Positions 30,151 to 37,698 of a stretch of 44,499 bases of DNA are shown one piece after another. The stretch is from positions 1 to 44,499 of IMG/VR virus record IMGVR_UViG_3300027806_000061. One strand, given 5' to 3'. The DNA is from a virus. Position 1 is the stretch's first letter; every line of letters starts with the position of its first letter. The translations under genes were made by a program, and so were the position numbers. Below the pieces are notes generated by a model. It ran no database searches. It was not told the DNA's origin and saw only the letters and a list, made by a program, of their open reading frames with translations.

Positions 30151-31452
30151 GTGCCGATTGTCAGCACCGGCCAGATCACCATCGTTGATGTCAACGATGG
30201 CCTGGATGTCAACCTGTCCGCGAACGGCGTTGTGCTGGCTGCAAACACGGCTGGCGTGGTGTCGTCGTTCTCCACTGCCGAGACGACGCTCTCCATCCGC
30301 GAGGCCGGGGCGGACACGAGCGCAAGCTGGACCTTCTTCGTCTCGGCCACGGGCGGTGGCATCGGCTACCGGGACAGCGACGACACGGCAGACCGCACGG
30401 GCACGGGCATCGTCAACGGCCTACTGACCGGCACCGCGGGATACGTGAAGGTTGTTGCCCTGAGCCAGGACCTGTCGTACCTGGACATCACCGCGACCAA
30501 GGGCACGCAGACCGTCGTTCGGCGCTTCAGTGTGGCCAAGGCCCGCCAGGGCGCGACGGGCGGACCCGGCCCGGCCGGTACACGCGGCACCATCACCACC
30601 GCAGCGGCCACGACAGGGACCTCCTGGGTCGATTCTGAGGCTACGGCGGCCATCTCCGCAGCCGGTGGCGGCTCGCCCCTCCAGGGCGACGTGGTGACGC
30701 TCTACAACACCACGGTTTCGTTCTCGCAGACCCGAGTGCGCTCAAGCGGGGGAACGTGGTCCCCATTGGCCGCCTTCTTCGGCGGCGATGTACTTGTCGA
30801 TGGCACCATTCAGGCGCGTCATCTCGCGGCCAACTCCATTGCAGTGGGCACGGCGGCCATCGAAAACGGCGCTATCACGACCGCGATGCTGGGGAACGTG
30901 ACGATCACGAACGCCCAGATTACCAGCCTGGAGGCCACCAAGATCACTGCCGGTCCGTTGCAGGCCACCGCATACATTGAGTCGAGCAACTACGCATCGA
31001 GCAGCGGCACGCAGGGCTGGCGCATCAACGCCGACGGCACGGCGATCCTAAACAACGTCCAGGCCCGGGGCAACATCGACGCCATCAGCGGCACGATCAC
31101 GGGCGCGACGATCACGGGCGGCCTGCTGCGCACTGCGGCCAGCGGGCAGCGCATCCAACTGGACTCGCAGGGCCTTCTGTTCCTCACCGGGGCTTCGTCG
31201 GGCAAGCACGGGACTTTCAAGTACGGCGCCAGGAAGTACGGCTCTGGCGTCCTGGTCTACTTCAACAACGCGACCAAGCGCGTCCCGTTCTACGTCTCAG
31301 GCGAGCAGAACGTGGCCGACATCCACCTATACAACCGGGGCGCAAACCCAACAGGGGCCACCTACGAAGACGGCGACATGATCGTCGTCAACGGTCGCCT
31401 GAGAATCTACGTCACGGCGCTGGGCGGCTGGAAACAGGTCGCCCTCGAATAA
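30151..31452 (+). CDS. tail fiber protein B, GTG start, shared N-terminal anchor
   Basis: 433 residues from GTG 30151, with AAGGAG upstream. Begins MPIVSTGQITIVDVNDGLDV, a near copy of the start of the previous gene. A short collagen-like segment (GATGGPGPAGTRG) lies near residue 135. Then come triple-coiled fiber patterns (AIENGAITTAMLGNVTITNA, then ISGTITGATITGG), and a globular tip with RVPFYVSGEQNVADIHLYNR. This is the layout of a long trimeric fiber with a receptor-binding tip. Confidence 0.83.
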   Translation: MPIVSTGQITIVDVNDGLDVNLSANGVVLAANTAGVVSSFSTAETTLSIREAGADTSASWTFFVSATGGGIGYRDSDDTADRTGTGIVNGLLTGTAGYVKVVALSQDLSYLDITATKGTQTVVRRFSVAKARQGATGGPGPAGTRGTITTAAATTGTSWVDSEATAAISAAGGGSPLQGDVVTLYNTTVSFSQTRVRSSGGTWSPLAAFFGGDVLVDGTIQARHLAANSIAVGTAAIENGAITTAMLGNVTITNAQITSLEATKITAGPLQATAYIESSNYASSSGTQGWRINADGTAILNNVQARGNIDAISGTITGATITGGLLRTAASGQRIQLDSQGLLFLTGASSGKHGTFKYGARKYGSGVLVYFNNATKRVPFYVSGEQNVADIHLYNRGANPTGATYEDGDMIVVNGRLRIYVTALGGWKQVALE

Positions 31453-31461
31453 GGAACTCAC

Positions 31462-32244
31462 ATGCCAACCAGTTTTCCGGGCGCAATCGACTCATACACC
31501 ACCAAGACTGACGGTGTAACAGACGTCCTGGCCGCCGACACCAACAACCTGCAAGACGCCATGGTCGCGGTGCAGAACCGCATCGGAACGACCGCAGCCC
31601 CGACGTTCCTGCCGCGTGCTGGCGGGACAATGACGGGGGTATTGACGACCAGCGTCGTTCCCGGCGCCGCTTACGGCGCTTTTCACACCACCGCGGATTT
31701 CGGTGGAAGCTACGCGTCGTGGAACAACACTCGCGCACCCGCGCTACAGGTTGACGCTGCGGGCAACACCAGCGCCTACATGATCTGGAGAGCCACCAAG
31801 TGGGGCGAGAGGCACCTCGCCGCGATGGACGCATACGCGGGGGGAAGCAACGTTTCCTCGCCCGTCGTCGACCTGCATGTCGGGACGACGACCAACGCCT
31901 TCCGGTTTGCACAGGGCGGGGACTTCACCGCAGTCGGCAACGTCACCGCCTACTCCGACGAGCGCCTGAAAACTAACTGGCGCCCGCTTCCTGCGGACTT
32001 CCTGACCCGCTTCGCGGCCGTCAAGTACGGAGCCTACGAGCGCACCGACAACGGGGTCCAGCAGGTCGGCGTTAGCGCGCAGAGCCTGCGCGAAGTGATG
32101 CCAGAAGCCGTGATGGAGAACGACGAGGGCATTCTGTCCGTGGCCTACGGCAACGCCGCCCTGGCCGCGTGCGTGGCCCTGGCCAAAGAGGTCATGAGCC
32201 TGCGCGATGAAGTGCGCGCACTGAAGCAGAAGCTGGGTGAGTAA
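31462..32244 (+). CDS. tail fiber with S74 self-cleaving chaperone domain
   Basis: 260 residues. The first 160 residues include AADTNNLQDAMVAVQNRIGT, a pattern of phage fiber N-termini, and a beta-rich shaft. AYSDERLKTNWRPL (S165, K170) opens an endosialidase-type intramolecular chaperone. The Ser and Lys pair five residues apart is the known cleavage dyad, so the last 96 or so residues should be released after trimer folding. GVSAQSLREVMPEAV and the C-terminal coiled coil (LRDEVRALKQKLGE) also belong to that domain. It would help fold the fiber into a trimer. Confidence 0.88.
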   Translation: MPTSFPGAIDSYTTKTDGVTDVLAADTNNLQDAMVAVQNRIGTTAAPTFLPRAGGTMTGVLTTSVVPGAAYGAFHTTADFGGSYASWNNTRAPALQVDAAGNTSAYMIWRATKWGERHLAAMDAYAGGSNVSSPVVDLHVGTTTNAFRFAQGGDFTAVGNVTAYSDERLKTNWRPLPADFLTRFAAVKYGAYERTDNGVQQVGVSAQSLREVMPEAVMENDEGILSVAYGNAALAACVALAKEVMSLRDEVRALKQKLGE

Positions 32245-32696
32245 TGGGAACCGTCACCCTGCGCAATCTTTCTCACGTCCAGGCCCAACTGGGCGGGTCC
32301 AACCCGATCTCGCTCAGTGAGTATTACCGAGGCGGGGCGTTCGTGCCGAGTCTGCGCAACGTCACTGTGTTCGAGCCGGCTGGGGGCGGGTGGACTTACC
32401 AGAACCCGCCAGCGACGCTTTGGGCCGATTTGTATGCAGATGACGGCAAAGGCGCCTCCTACTGGAAAAGCCAAATTTACTGGGAAGGTCCGGTAATACA
32501 TGAATTTGTCGGTGTGGCCGTCACCACGGTGACAGTGGGCTCGTTTACCTATTACAAGGGCCCCGGCGTGTCTTCCGGGCTTTTTGACCAGTACCAGATT
32601 CGTCGCACGTCCCCAGGCCAAATCTCAATCAACACCGGAGTGCCCAGCAGTGGCCCCATTTCCCTGAACCAGCTTCTCGGAGCGGAAAACCCATGA
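32244..32696 (+). CDS. tail-associated protein with ISLSEYY motif
   Basis: 150 residues that overlap the S74 fiber by one base. The phrase NPISLSEYYRGGAFVP (residues about 20-35) and the end GPISLNQLLGAENP are like each other and like the recurrent ISLSxYYRGG motif of phage tail proteins. The middle is beta-rich and aromatic (YWKSQIYWEGPVIHEFVGVA). Probably a small tail or fiber tip component; no enzyme motif. Confidence 0.75.
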   Translation: MGTVTLRNLSHVQAQLGGSNPISLSEYYRGGAFVPSLRNVTVFEPAGGGWTYQNPPATLWADLYADDGKGASYWKSQIYWEGPVIHEFVGVAVTTVTVGSFTYYKGPGVSSGLFDQYQIRRTSPGQISINTGVPSSGPISLNQLLGAENP

Positions 32697-33073
32697 ACCA
32701 CACATTCAAAATCACATCGGTGCGGGTGTTTCCGCAGCGCGGGGAGTACGAGAACGTCATCGCCAAAGTCGGCTGGGCCATCGAGTTCGAGCGCGACGGC
32801 TTCAAGTCGCTGGGCCTGGGCGAGACCTCCTTCGACGTTGACGGCATCCAGGGGTTCACGCCGTTCGAGCAGGTCACCAAGGAGCAGATCGTGGCCTGGG
32901 TCATCGAGCGCGAGGGCGGCCCAGCCTTCATGGCGATGCTCGCCCAGGTGCACGGCGCAGCCATCGACGCAAAGGCCCTGGACGCCGAGACGCAGAGCAT
33001 GACGCTTCCGTTCGTGGAGCCGCCGCCCGCGCCGGGGCCCATCGTCTACGACCTTGAGCAGATCGCCGAATGA
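32693..33073 (+). CDS. hypothetical tail-region protein
   Basis: 126 residues starting MNHTFKITSVRVFPQRGEYE. Beta strands at the start, then helix TKEQIVAWVIEREGGPAFMA, and an unstructured Pro-rich end (EPPPAPGPI). The pattern recalls phage proteins that accompany fibers, in which an N-terminal strand pair is followed by a VTxEQVVAWVxxxxG helix. Could be a fiber assembly chaperone. The start overlaps the previous stop by four bases, as does its stop with the next gene. Confidence 0.72.
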   Translation: MNHTFKITSVRVFPQRGEYENVIAKVGWAIEFERDGFKSLGLGETSFDVDGIQGFTPFEQVTKEQIVAWVIEREGGPAFMAMLAQVHGAAIDAKALDAETQSMTLPFVEPPPAPGPIVYDLEQIAE

Positions 33074-33624
33074 CCGCGCTGACTGACGTGCCCACCCGCC
33101 AGCAGTGGCGAGCACACGAAGAGGCCCGGCAGGGCCAGATCGTCGTTCAAGCAATGACGGCCTTCGGCTGGAAGGTGCATCGCCACGTCATGCCGGTGGG
33201 CAGCAAGCTGGTCACGCAGGCGGCGGCACCGATACCCAGGTCCAAGTCCAGCAACCTGACGCTCTTCGTCCGTGGACGGGCCACGCTGACGCACGAGGAC
33301 GGCACCGTGTACCCGGATCGGGTCCCAGGCATGTTCTCCGGCGACCGGCCCGACACACCAGCCGGCAGACTCACTCACTTCGTGGTCGAGGAACTGGAGT
33401 TCTGGTGCTTCAACTGGCACGCCAACCGTGGTGCGCTCCCAGAACTGTCGGTGCTTCGCGTCGATGACGGCGGCACCTTCTCGCCTTTGCCTGGGCAGCG
33501 GGTAATCACGTGTGCGGGCGTCCTTGGGTCGCGCCCGGCTGGCACCGCTTTCGTCAGCGATGGCGCCGCCCTGGTGGCGTCAGGTCAGGTCTACGGTTTC
33601 TTGATAGGGGGTGCCCGTGTTTAG
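33070..33624 (+). CDS. cupin-like protein
   Basis: 184 residues. Its central part, KSSNLTLFVRGRATLTHEDG then YPDRVPGMFSGDRPDTPAGR then LTHFVVEELEFWCFNWHANR, has the strand-turn-strand rhythm of a small cupin barrel, with His residues at H-x-D-G, LTHF and WHAN positions that could bind a metal. From memory, similar proteins stand near tail genes in other phages; function unknown. It may be a virion protein or an enzyme acting on a small substrate. It lies directly before the fatty acid desaturase, with an 8-base overlap. Confidence 0.75.
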   Translation: MTALTDVPTRQQWRAHEEARQGQIVVQAMTAFGWKVHRHVMPVGSKLVTQAAAPIPRSKSSNLTLFVRGRATLTHEDGTVYPDRVPGMFSGDRPDTPAGRLTHFVVEELEFWCFNWHANRGALPELSVLRVDDGGTFSPLPGQRVITCAGVLGSRPAGTAFVSDGAALVASGQVYGFLIGGARV

Positions 33625-34357
33625 ACATGCTTGGTGGCATATCGGCTTTGGCTACGTGATCGGCGTCATCGGCATCGCCGTCGGACTGGCTTTCGTTGCG
33701 GCGGGCCACGTCAGCCCGTGGTGGCTTCTGGCGTGGTTCGTCATGCACCACTTCAACACGGCTGTCGTGTCGGGAGGGATGCACCGATATTTCGCGCACG
33801 GGGCCTATAAAACCTCCCGCTTCTGGCACAACTTCATCGCGCTCTACAGTGCGCCCCTGCTGTACGGATCGCCCTACATATGGGCTACCGCGCACACCAC
33901 GCACCACGTTCACTCCGATACCGACCTCGACCCCCACGAGAACAACTGGAAGTACCTGCTCTTCAAGAAGTTCCGCAATGTCCCCATGGTCATGAGCCGC
34001 GTCAAGAAGATCGCCGGGGACCCGGTGCTGGACTTCGTTCACCGATACGGCCTTGCGATATGGGCGGTCTACGCAGGCGTCCTGTTCTACGTCTCGCCGA
34101 CGGTGTTCCTGTTCGCTTACCTGATGCCGATGGGCACCGCGCAGGTCTTCGGCGTCGTCCACCAGTTTCTGAGCCATCGGCAGCACACCGGCGCCCGGGA
34201 CCTACCCTGGCTTGAGTTTGTCTTCCCGCTGGGCGGGGAGTGGCAGCACAAGGTTCACCACGACCACCCGGGCCGGGCCGACTTCCGCACCCGCTGGTGG
34301 CACCTGGACATGGGCGCGGTGTTCATCCGCCTGATTCAAACTCGGCCCTTGCAGTGA
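33617..34357 (+). CDS. fatty acid desaturase (membrane, three His boxes)
   Basis: 246 residues. The three His boxes of acyl-CoA or acyl-lipid desaturases are all here: HRYFAH (56-61), HTTHH (93-97) and HKVHH (211-215), in the right order and spacing. DTDLDPHENN after box 2 and HPGRADF after box 3 also fit the family. Membrane segments lie at about 8-30, 36-48, 150-180. This is a host-like lipid enzyme in a phage: it would put double bonds in membrane fatty acids using O2 and a diiron centre. I chose GTG 33617, which has GGGGG five bases upstream; GTG 33611 is the alternative. Confidence 0.9.
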   Translation: MFRHAWWHIGFGYVIGVIGIAVGLAFVAAGHVSPWWLLAWFVMHHFNTAVVSGGMHRYFAHGAYKTSRFWHNFIALYSAPLLYGSPYIWATAHTTHHVHSDTDLDPHENNWKYLLFKKFRNVPMVMSRVKKIAGDPVLDFVHRYGLAIWAVYAGVLFYVSPTVFLFAYLMPMGTAQVFGVVHQFLSHRQHTGARDLPWLEFVFPLGGEWQHKVHHDHPGRADFRTRWWHLDMGAVFIRLIQTRPLQ

Positions 34358-34362
34358 GCACC

Positions 34363-34371
34363 TGCTAACGT
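34363..34371 (+). promoter_or_regulatory. TGCTAACGT promoter-like motif after the desaturase
   Basis: CCTGCTAACGTACAAT lies in the 26-base gap between desaturase and next gene. With TAACGT as -10 the start would fall near 34378, only about six bases before the ATG at 34384, giving a nearly leaderless mRNA. TTGCAG 16 bases before TACAAT is an alternative -35/-10 pair. Confidence 0.4.
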
Positions 34372-34383
34372 ACAATGCCAGCC

Positions 34384-34830
34384 ATGCGTGACTCGGACAC
34401 CGTTGACAAGTTCCGCCGCTTTTTCCAAGGCAACGAGGACGCGGTGGGCTTCGCAATGATGCTCATCCACGTCTGCGATGTCTGGGATGACCTGTTCGAC
34501 AAGGACTGCGAAGTCCGGGACCCCGACCTGCACAACGCGTTCATGTTCGCCCTGTGCGCGATGCCACGCAACAGGTTCTACCGCCAGCACATGGATGAGC
34601 TGATGCCGCTCATCGAGCTGGGGGTGGTCAACTGGCTGACGGCCAACCGCTTCGAGGCGTCGAAGGACAGGAAGAGTCTTGAGATCGCCAACGTGATCCG
34701 GCACAGCATCGGGGACGTTTTCATCCACATGGCTCGCCTCATCGGCGGCATGCAGTGGGGCATCGAGGTAGCACCTGAGCTGAAGCTCCTGGTGCAGAAC
34801 GACACCTTGGAAGAGTACCTGGAGAAGTAG
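34384..34830 (+). CDS. conserved phage protein, function unknown
   Basis: 148 residues starting MRDSDTVDKFRRFFQGNEDA; an ATG nine bases earlier is possible. It is wholly helical, with VGFAMMLIHVCDVWDDLFDK, then FALCAMPRNRFYRQHMDELM and VVNWLTANRFEASKDRKSLE. The pattern of a D-x-W-D-D-L-x-D-K-D block, then an NxFY block and a central NW helix, is one I recall from podovirus-like phages near internal virion genes. No ribosome site is seen. Function not known; an assembly or ejection accessory protein is likely. Confidence 0.75.
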   Translation: MRDSDTVDKFRRFFQGNEDAVGFAMMLIHVCDVWDDLFDKDCEVRDPDLHNAFMFALCAMPRNRFYRQHMDELMPLIELGVVNWLTANRFEASKDRKSLEIANVIRHSIGDVFIHMARLIGGMQWGIEVAPELKLLVQNDTLEEYLEK

Positions 34831-34832
34831 CC

Positions 34833-36077
34833 ATGGGATGGTCAGGAAAACCCCCGCCGCCGGACCCTAACATCGGCCTTGCGGCCCGAGAGAACGCCGC
34901 CATCGCTCGTGAGCAGATGGACATGGCGCGGCAGCAGTTCGACTGGTCGAAGGACCAGTACGAGCAGTTCTCGCCTTTGCTGAAGCGTTCCTTTGAGCTG
35001 GAAGAACTAGCGCAGAACAAGCAGTTCGAAGCCCTGGACCGCGACGCTGCGCTGCGCCAGGAGTTGCAGAACGCCTACCTCGGGTCGATGCGCAAGCAAG
35101 ACGAGTACGCCGACTACCAGTTCGGGCGCTACCGCGACACCTTCGCACCGATTGAAGACCAACTGGTCGCAGAGGCCAAGCGCGGAATCGACGTCGACGG
35201 TCGTGTGGGCCGGGCCGTGGCGGACTTCAGCCAGCAGAGCGGCATGCGCAACCAGCAGATGGCCCGCGAGGCCAACCGCAACAACATGGGCAACGGCTCG
35301 GCCATGGCCTATGCGATGGCTGCCAACAAGAACGCGGACGCACTGGGCGCCGCTGGCCTGTCGACAAACATCCGGGCCGCGTCCGAGGGTGAGGACTTCG
35401 CCCGCAGGGCGGCTGTGGCCAACATGGGCCGTGGGCTTGTCGCGGACACGAGCAACTTCATGCAAGGCGCCAACGCCGCCGGGGGCGCTGCGGGCAACAG
35501 CTCGGCTCAAGGCATGGGGCTCATCGGTGGGGTCAGCGCGTCGGCCCGGCAGGGCATCGGCCAAGGCACGGACTTCATGCGCGGCGGCTACGGCATGACC
35601 AACAGCATGATGGGCAGCGCCGGCAACTCGTGGAACAACGTCGGCCAGCTCGGGGTCCAGCAGTCGAACCTTGCGATGCAGGGCTATCAGGCGCGTCAGA
35701 AGCTCTTCGGGGACATCGCAGGAGCCTTCGGCACCTTTGCGGGGTTGAAGTTCGCTGACGGTGGCGAAGTCGATTCCGACGAAGCCTATGACCCGCAGAC
35801 GCTCGCCGAAGCGCAGGTCAACGCTGTCATGGGGTACAAGAACGGCGGTCATGTGGCCCGTCGTCCGCCCAAGGTGCGCCCGGGGTCCACGACCCAGCGC
35901 GGCGGCAAAGTATCAGGCCCCGGCGGCCCCAAGGATGACCGTGTGCCCGCGCTGCTGTCGGACGGCGAGTTCGTCATGCCGGTGGGTACGGTTAGGAAGT
36001 ACGGCCTCGACAAGTTGGAAAAGATGCGTCAGGACGGACTACAGTTCGAGAAGCAGTTAGGCATTGGAAGGGCTTGA
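34833..36077 (+). CDS. internal virion / ejection protein
   Basis: 414 residues. MGWSGKPPPPDPNIGLAARE at the N-terminus, a coiled coil (residues 20-110), a Gly-, Ala-, Asn- and Met-rich middle (residues 130-310) that could cross membranes when released, and the C-terminal KVSGPGGPKDDRVPALLSDG followed by EFVMPVGTVRKYG. The last LLSDGEFV block is constant in a set of podovirus-like internal proteins. It would leave the capsid with the DNA and help build the channel across the host envelope. It starts two bases after the upstream stop. Confidence 0.82.
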   Translation: MGWSGKPPPPDPNIGLAARENAAIAREQMDMARQQFDWSKDQYEQFSPLLKRSFELEELAQNKQFEALDRDAALRQELQNAYLGSMRKQDEYADYQFGRYRDTFAPIEDQLVAEAKRGIDVDGRVGRAVADFSQQSGMRNQQMAREANRNNMGNGSAMAYAMAANKNADALGAAGLSTNIRAASEGEDFARRAAVANMGRGLVADTSNFMQGANAAGGAAGNSSAQGMGLIGGVSASARQGIGQGTDFMRGGYGMTNSMMGSAGNSWNNVGQLGVQQSNLAMQGYQARQKLFGDIAGAFGTFAGLKFADGGEVDSDEAYDPQTLAEAQVNAVMGYKNGGHVARRPPKVRPGSTTQRGGKVSGPGGPKDDRVPALLSDGEFVMPVGTVRKYGLDKLEKMRQDGLQFEKQLGIGRA

Positions 36078-36080
36078 AGC

Positions 36081-36344
36081 ATGGACATCAACGCATTGGC
36101 AGACAAGGTGGGCGGCGAGATCGTGGGCGGGCGGCTGCTCGCCGTGGTCGACGGCAAGAAGGAGTACCTCACGGGTGTGGGTGACGACGGCGCGCCGTTC
36201 CTCAACGAGCTGGGCCTGAAGATCAGCAACGAGCTGTCGTTCGAGGCCCCCGAGCCCGAAGCCCCCGCCCCCAAGCGTGGTCGCCGCAAGGCTGAAGCTG
36301 CCGAGGTGGATGTCATCCCCGAGCAGCTCGAACTCGACGTCTAA
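36081..36344 (+). CDS. 87-residue hypothetical protein
   Basis: Starts MDINALADKVGGEIVGGRLL, a small alpha/beta unit (residues 1-50) followed by a Pro/Glu-rich and basic linker (EPEAPAPKRGRRKAEAAEVD). It stands between two internal virion protein genes and is translated just after the first one. A virion or morphogenesis role is likely. No recognised family. Confidence 0.72.
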   Translation: MDINALADKVGGEIVGGRLLAVVDGKKEYLTGVGDDGAPFLNELGLKISNELSFEAPEPEAPAPKRGRRKAEAAEVDVIPEQLELDV

Positions 36345-36354
36345 GGAGTGAATC

Positions 36355-37689
36355 ATGGCAGCAGGAAGCATCGCCGCCGGGCTGGTTGACGGCTACGTGC
36401 GCGGGTTGGGCCTGCGCCGCCAGATGGATCGTGAAGACGAAGAGAAGAAGGCCCGCGAGGAAGAGCGCGCCTACATGCGCGAGCAGCGCGATTTTTTGCG
36501 CCAGCAGCAGCAGGCTGACGCCGAAATCGACCGCAGGCTGTCCGCCGTGCCCACCACGACCGAGAAGTGGGGCCAGGACTACGAGTGGGCTGCGAAGAAC
36601 AACGCGCCCATGCGCGACGACGAGGGCAACGTCATGCCGGGGGCGGTCTCTACACCGCGCTCCTACAGAGACGTTGCCGCTGACCAAGCTGCTGCGGTTC
36701 GTGGCATCCATGGTCGCCGTGGTGTGGCCATGGCCAACCAGCTCCAGCAGTTCGTCAACTCTGAGGACGACCGGCGCGAAGCCGGCATCGACCGCGAGCG
36801 CACCCGCAAGCTTGGCGACCTTCAGTTCTCAGCCGCAGAGATCGCCAACCGGCAAGCGGTGGCGCGAGAGGCTTTGCAGCGGGCTCGCATGGCGTTCACC
36901 CGCGGGGATCTCAATGGCGCGTTGAAACTCATGTCCAACGGGTACAAGGCGATCCCCGACGGTATGGATCTGGTCATCACCAACGACGGTATGGTCGGTC
37001 GCGCAGGCCCCGACGCCAAGTGGGTGGACCGCCCTGTTCCCATCACCAAGGAGGCCGTCGGAGCCATGCTCGACGGCGCGTTGGAGATCCTCGACCCATC
37101 CACCTGGGGGCAGCGGAAGAAGATCGAACAGGACGCCCTCAAGATCACCAACGACAGCACATACCAGACGGGAATGTTGGGGATCTATGGCGCCAGGAAC
37201 GCTTTGGACCGCGACGTGTTCAACGCGCAGAACGCCGGCGGCATGTTCAAACGGCCGCCCACGGCAGCGGAGTCCAATCCCGCGCTGCGTACGCAGGGCG
37301 AACTCTTGAGCAAGTTTCTCGCGCTCCCCGAAGACCAGAAGAGCGGTCCTGTCGGTCGGGGGCTGCTGCGCGACATTTCCGTGGCTCGCGGGCAGATGGA
37401 GCGCATCAACCTGGACGGCGAAAACCGCCCACGCGACCAAGTCAAGAAGGAGTGGGCGGCCGTGGAGCTGGAGCTTCTGAAGCAAGGCGCTAGGCCCGAA
37501 GAGATCCGTCAGCAGCAGTCGGCGTTCTACGCCCGCCGTGGGGTCGCACCTTCTGCGGCCGAGGACGCCCTTCGCGCCGGCAAGGACACCAAGGGGAAGC
37601 CGCTCACAGCAGCCGATGTCGCGGAGTTCAACCGGCGCTACCCCGCCAGTGCGGTCGACCCTGCGGAACTGTCTTGGCTCAAGAGATAA
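36355..37689 (+). CDS. internal virion protein
   Basis: 444 residues starting MAAGSIAAGLVDGYVRGLGL, with AAGGAG upstream. A short hydrophobic start, then a strongly charged coiled coil (DREDEEKKAREEERAYMREQ), helical middle and C-terminal domains. This pattern of a short amphipathic N-terminus, coiled coil and all-helix body, right before a giant ejection protein, is that of phage inner-core proteins. It probably stacks on the portal inside the capsid and is ejected with the DNA. Confidence 0.8.
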   Translation: MAAGSIAAGLVDGYVRGLGLRRQMDREDEEKKAREEERAYMREQRDFLRQQQQADAEIDRRLSAVPTTTEKWGQDYEWAAKNNAPMRDDEGNVMPGAVSTPRSYRDVAADQAAAVRGIHGRRGVAMANQLQQFVNSEDDRREAGIDRERTRKLGDLQFSAAEIANRQAVAREALQRARMAFTRGDLNGALKLMSNGYKAIPDGMDLVITNDGMVGRAGPDAKWVDRPVPITKEAVGAMLDGALEILDPSTWGQRKKIEQDALKITNDSTYQTGMLGIYGARNALDRDVFNAQNAGGMFKRPPTAAESNPALRTQGELLSKFLALPEDQKSGPVGRGLLRDISVARGQMERINLDGENRPRDQVKKEWAAVELELLKQGARPEEIRQQQSAFYARRGVAPSAAEDALRAGKDTKGKPLTAADVAEFNRRYPASAVDPAELSWLKR

Positions 37690-37698
37690 GGGTCTGAT

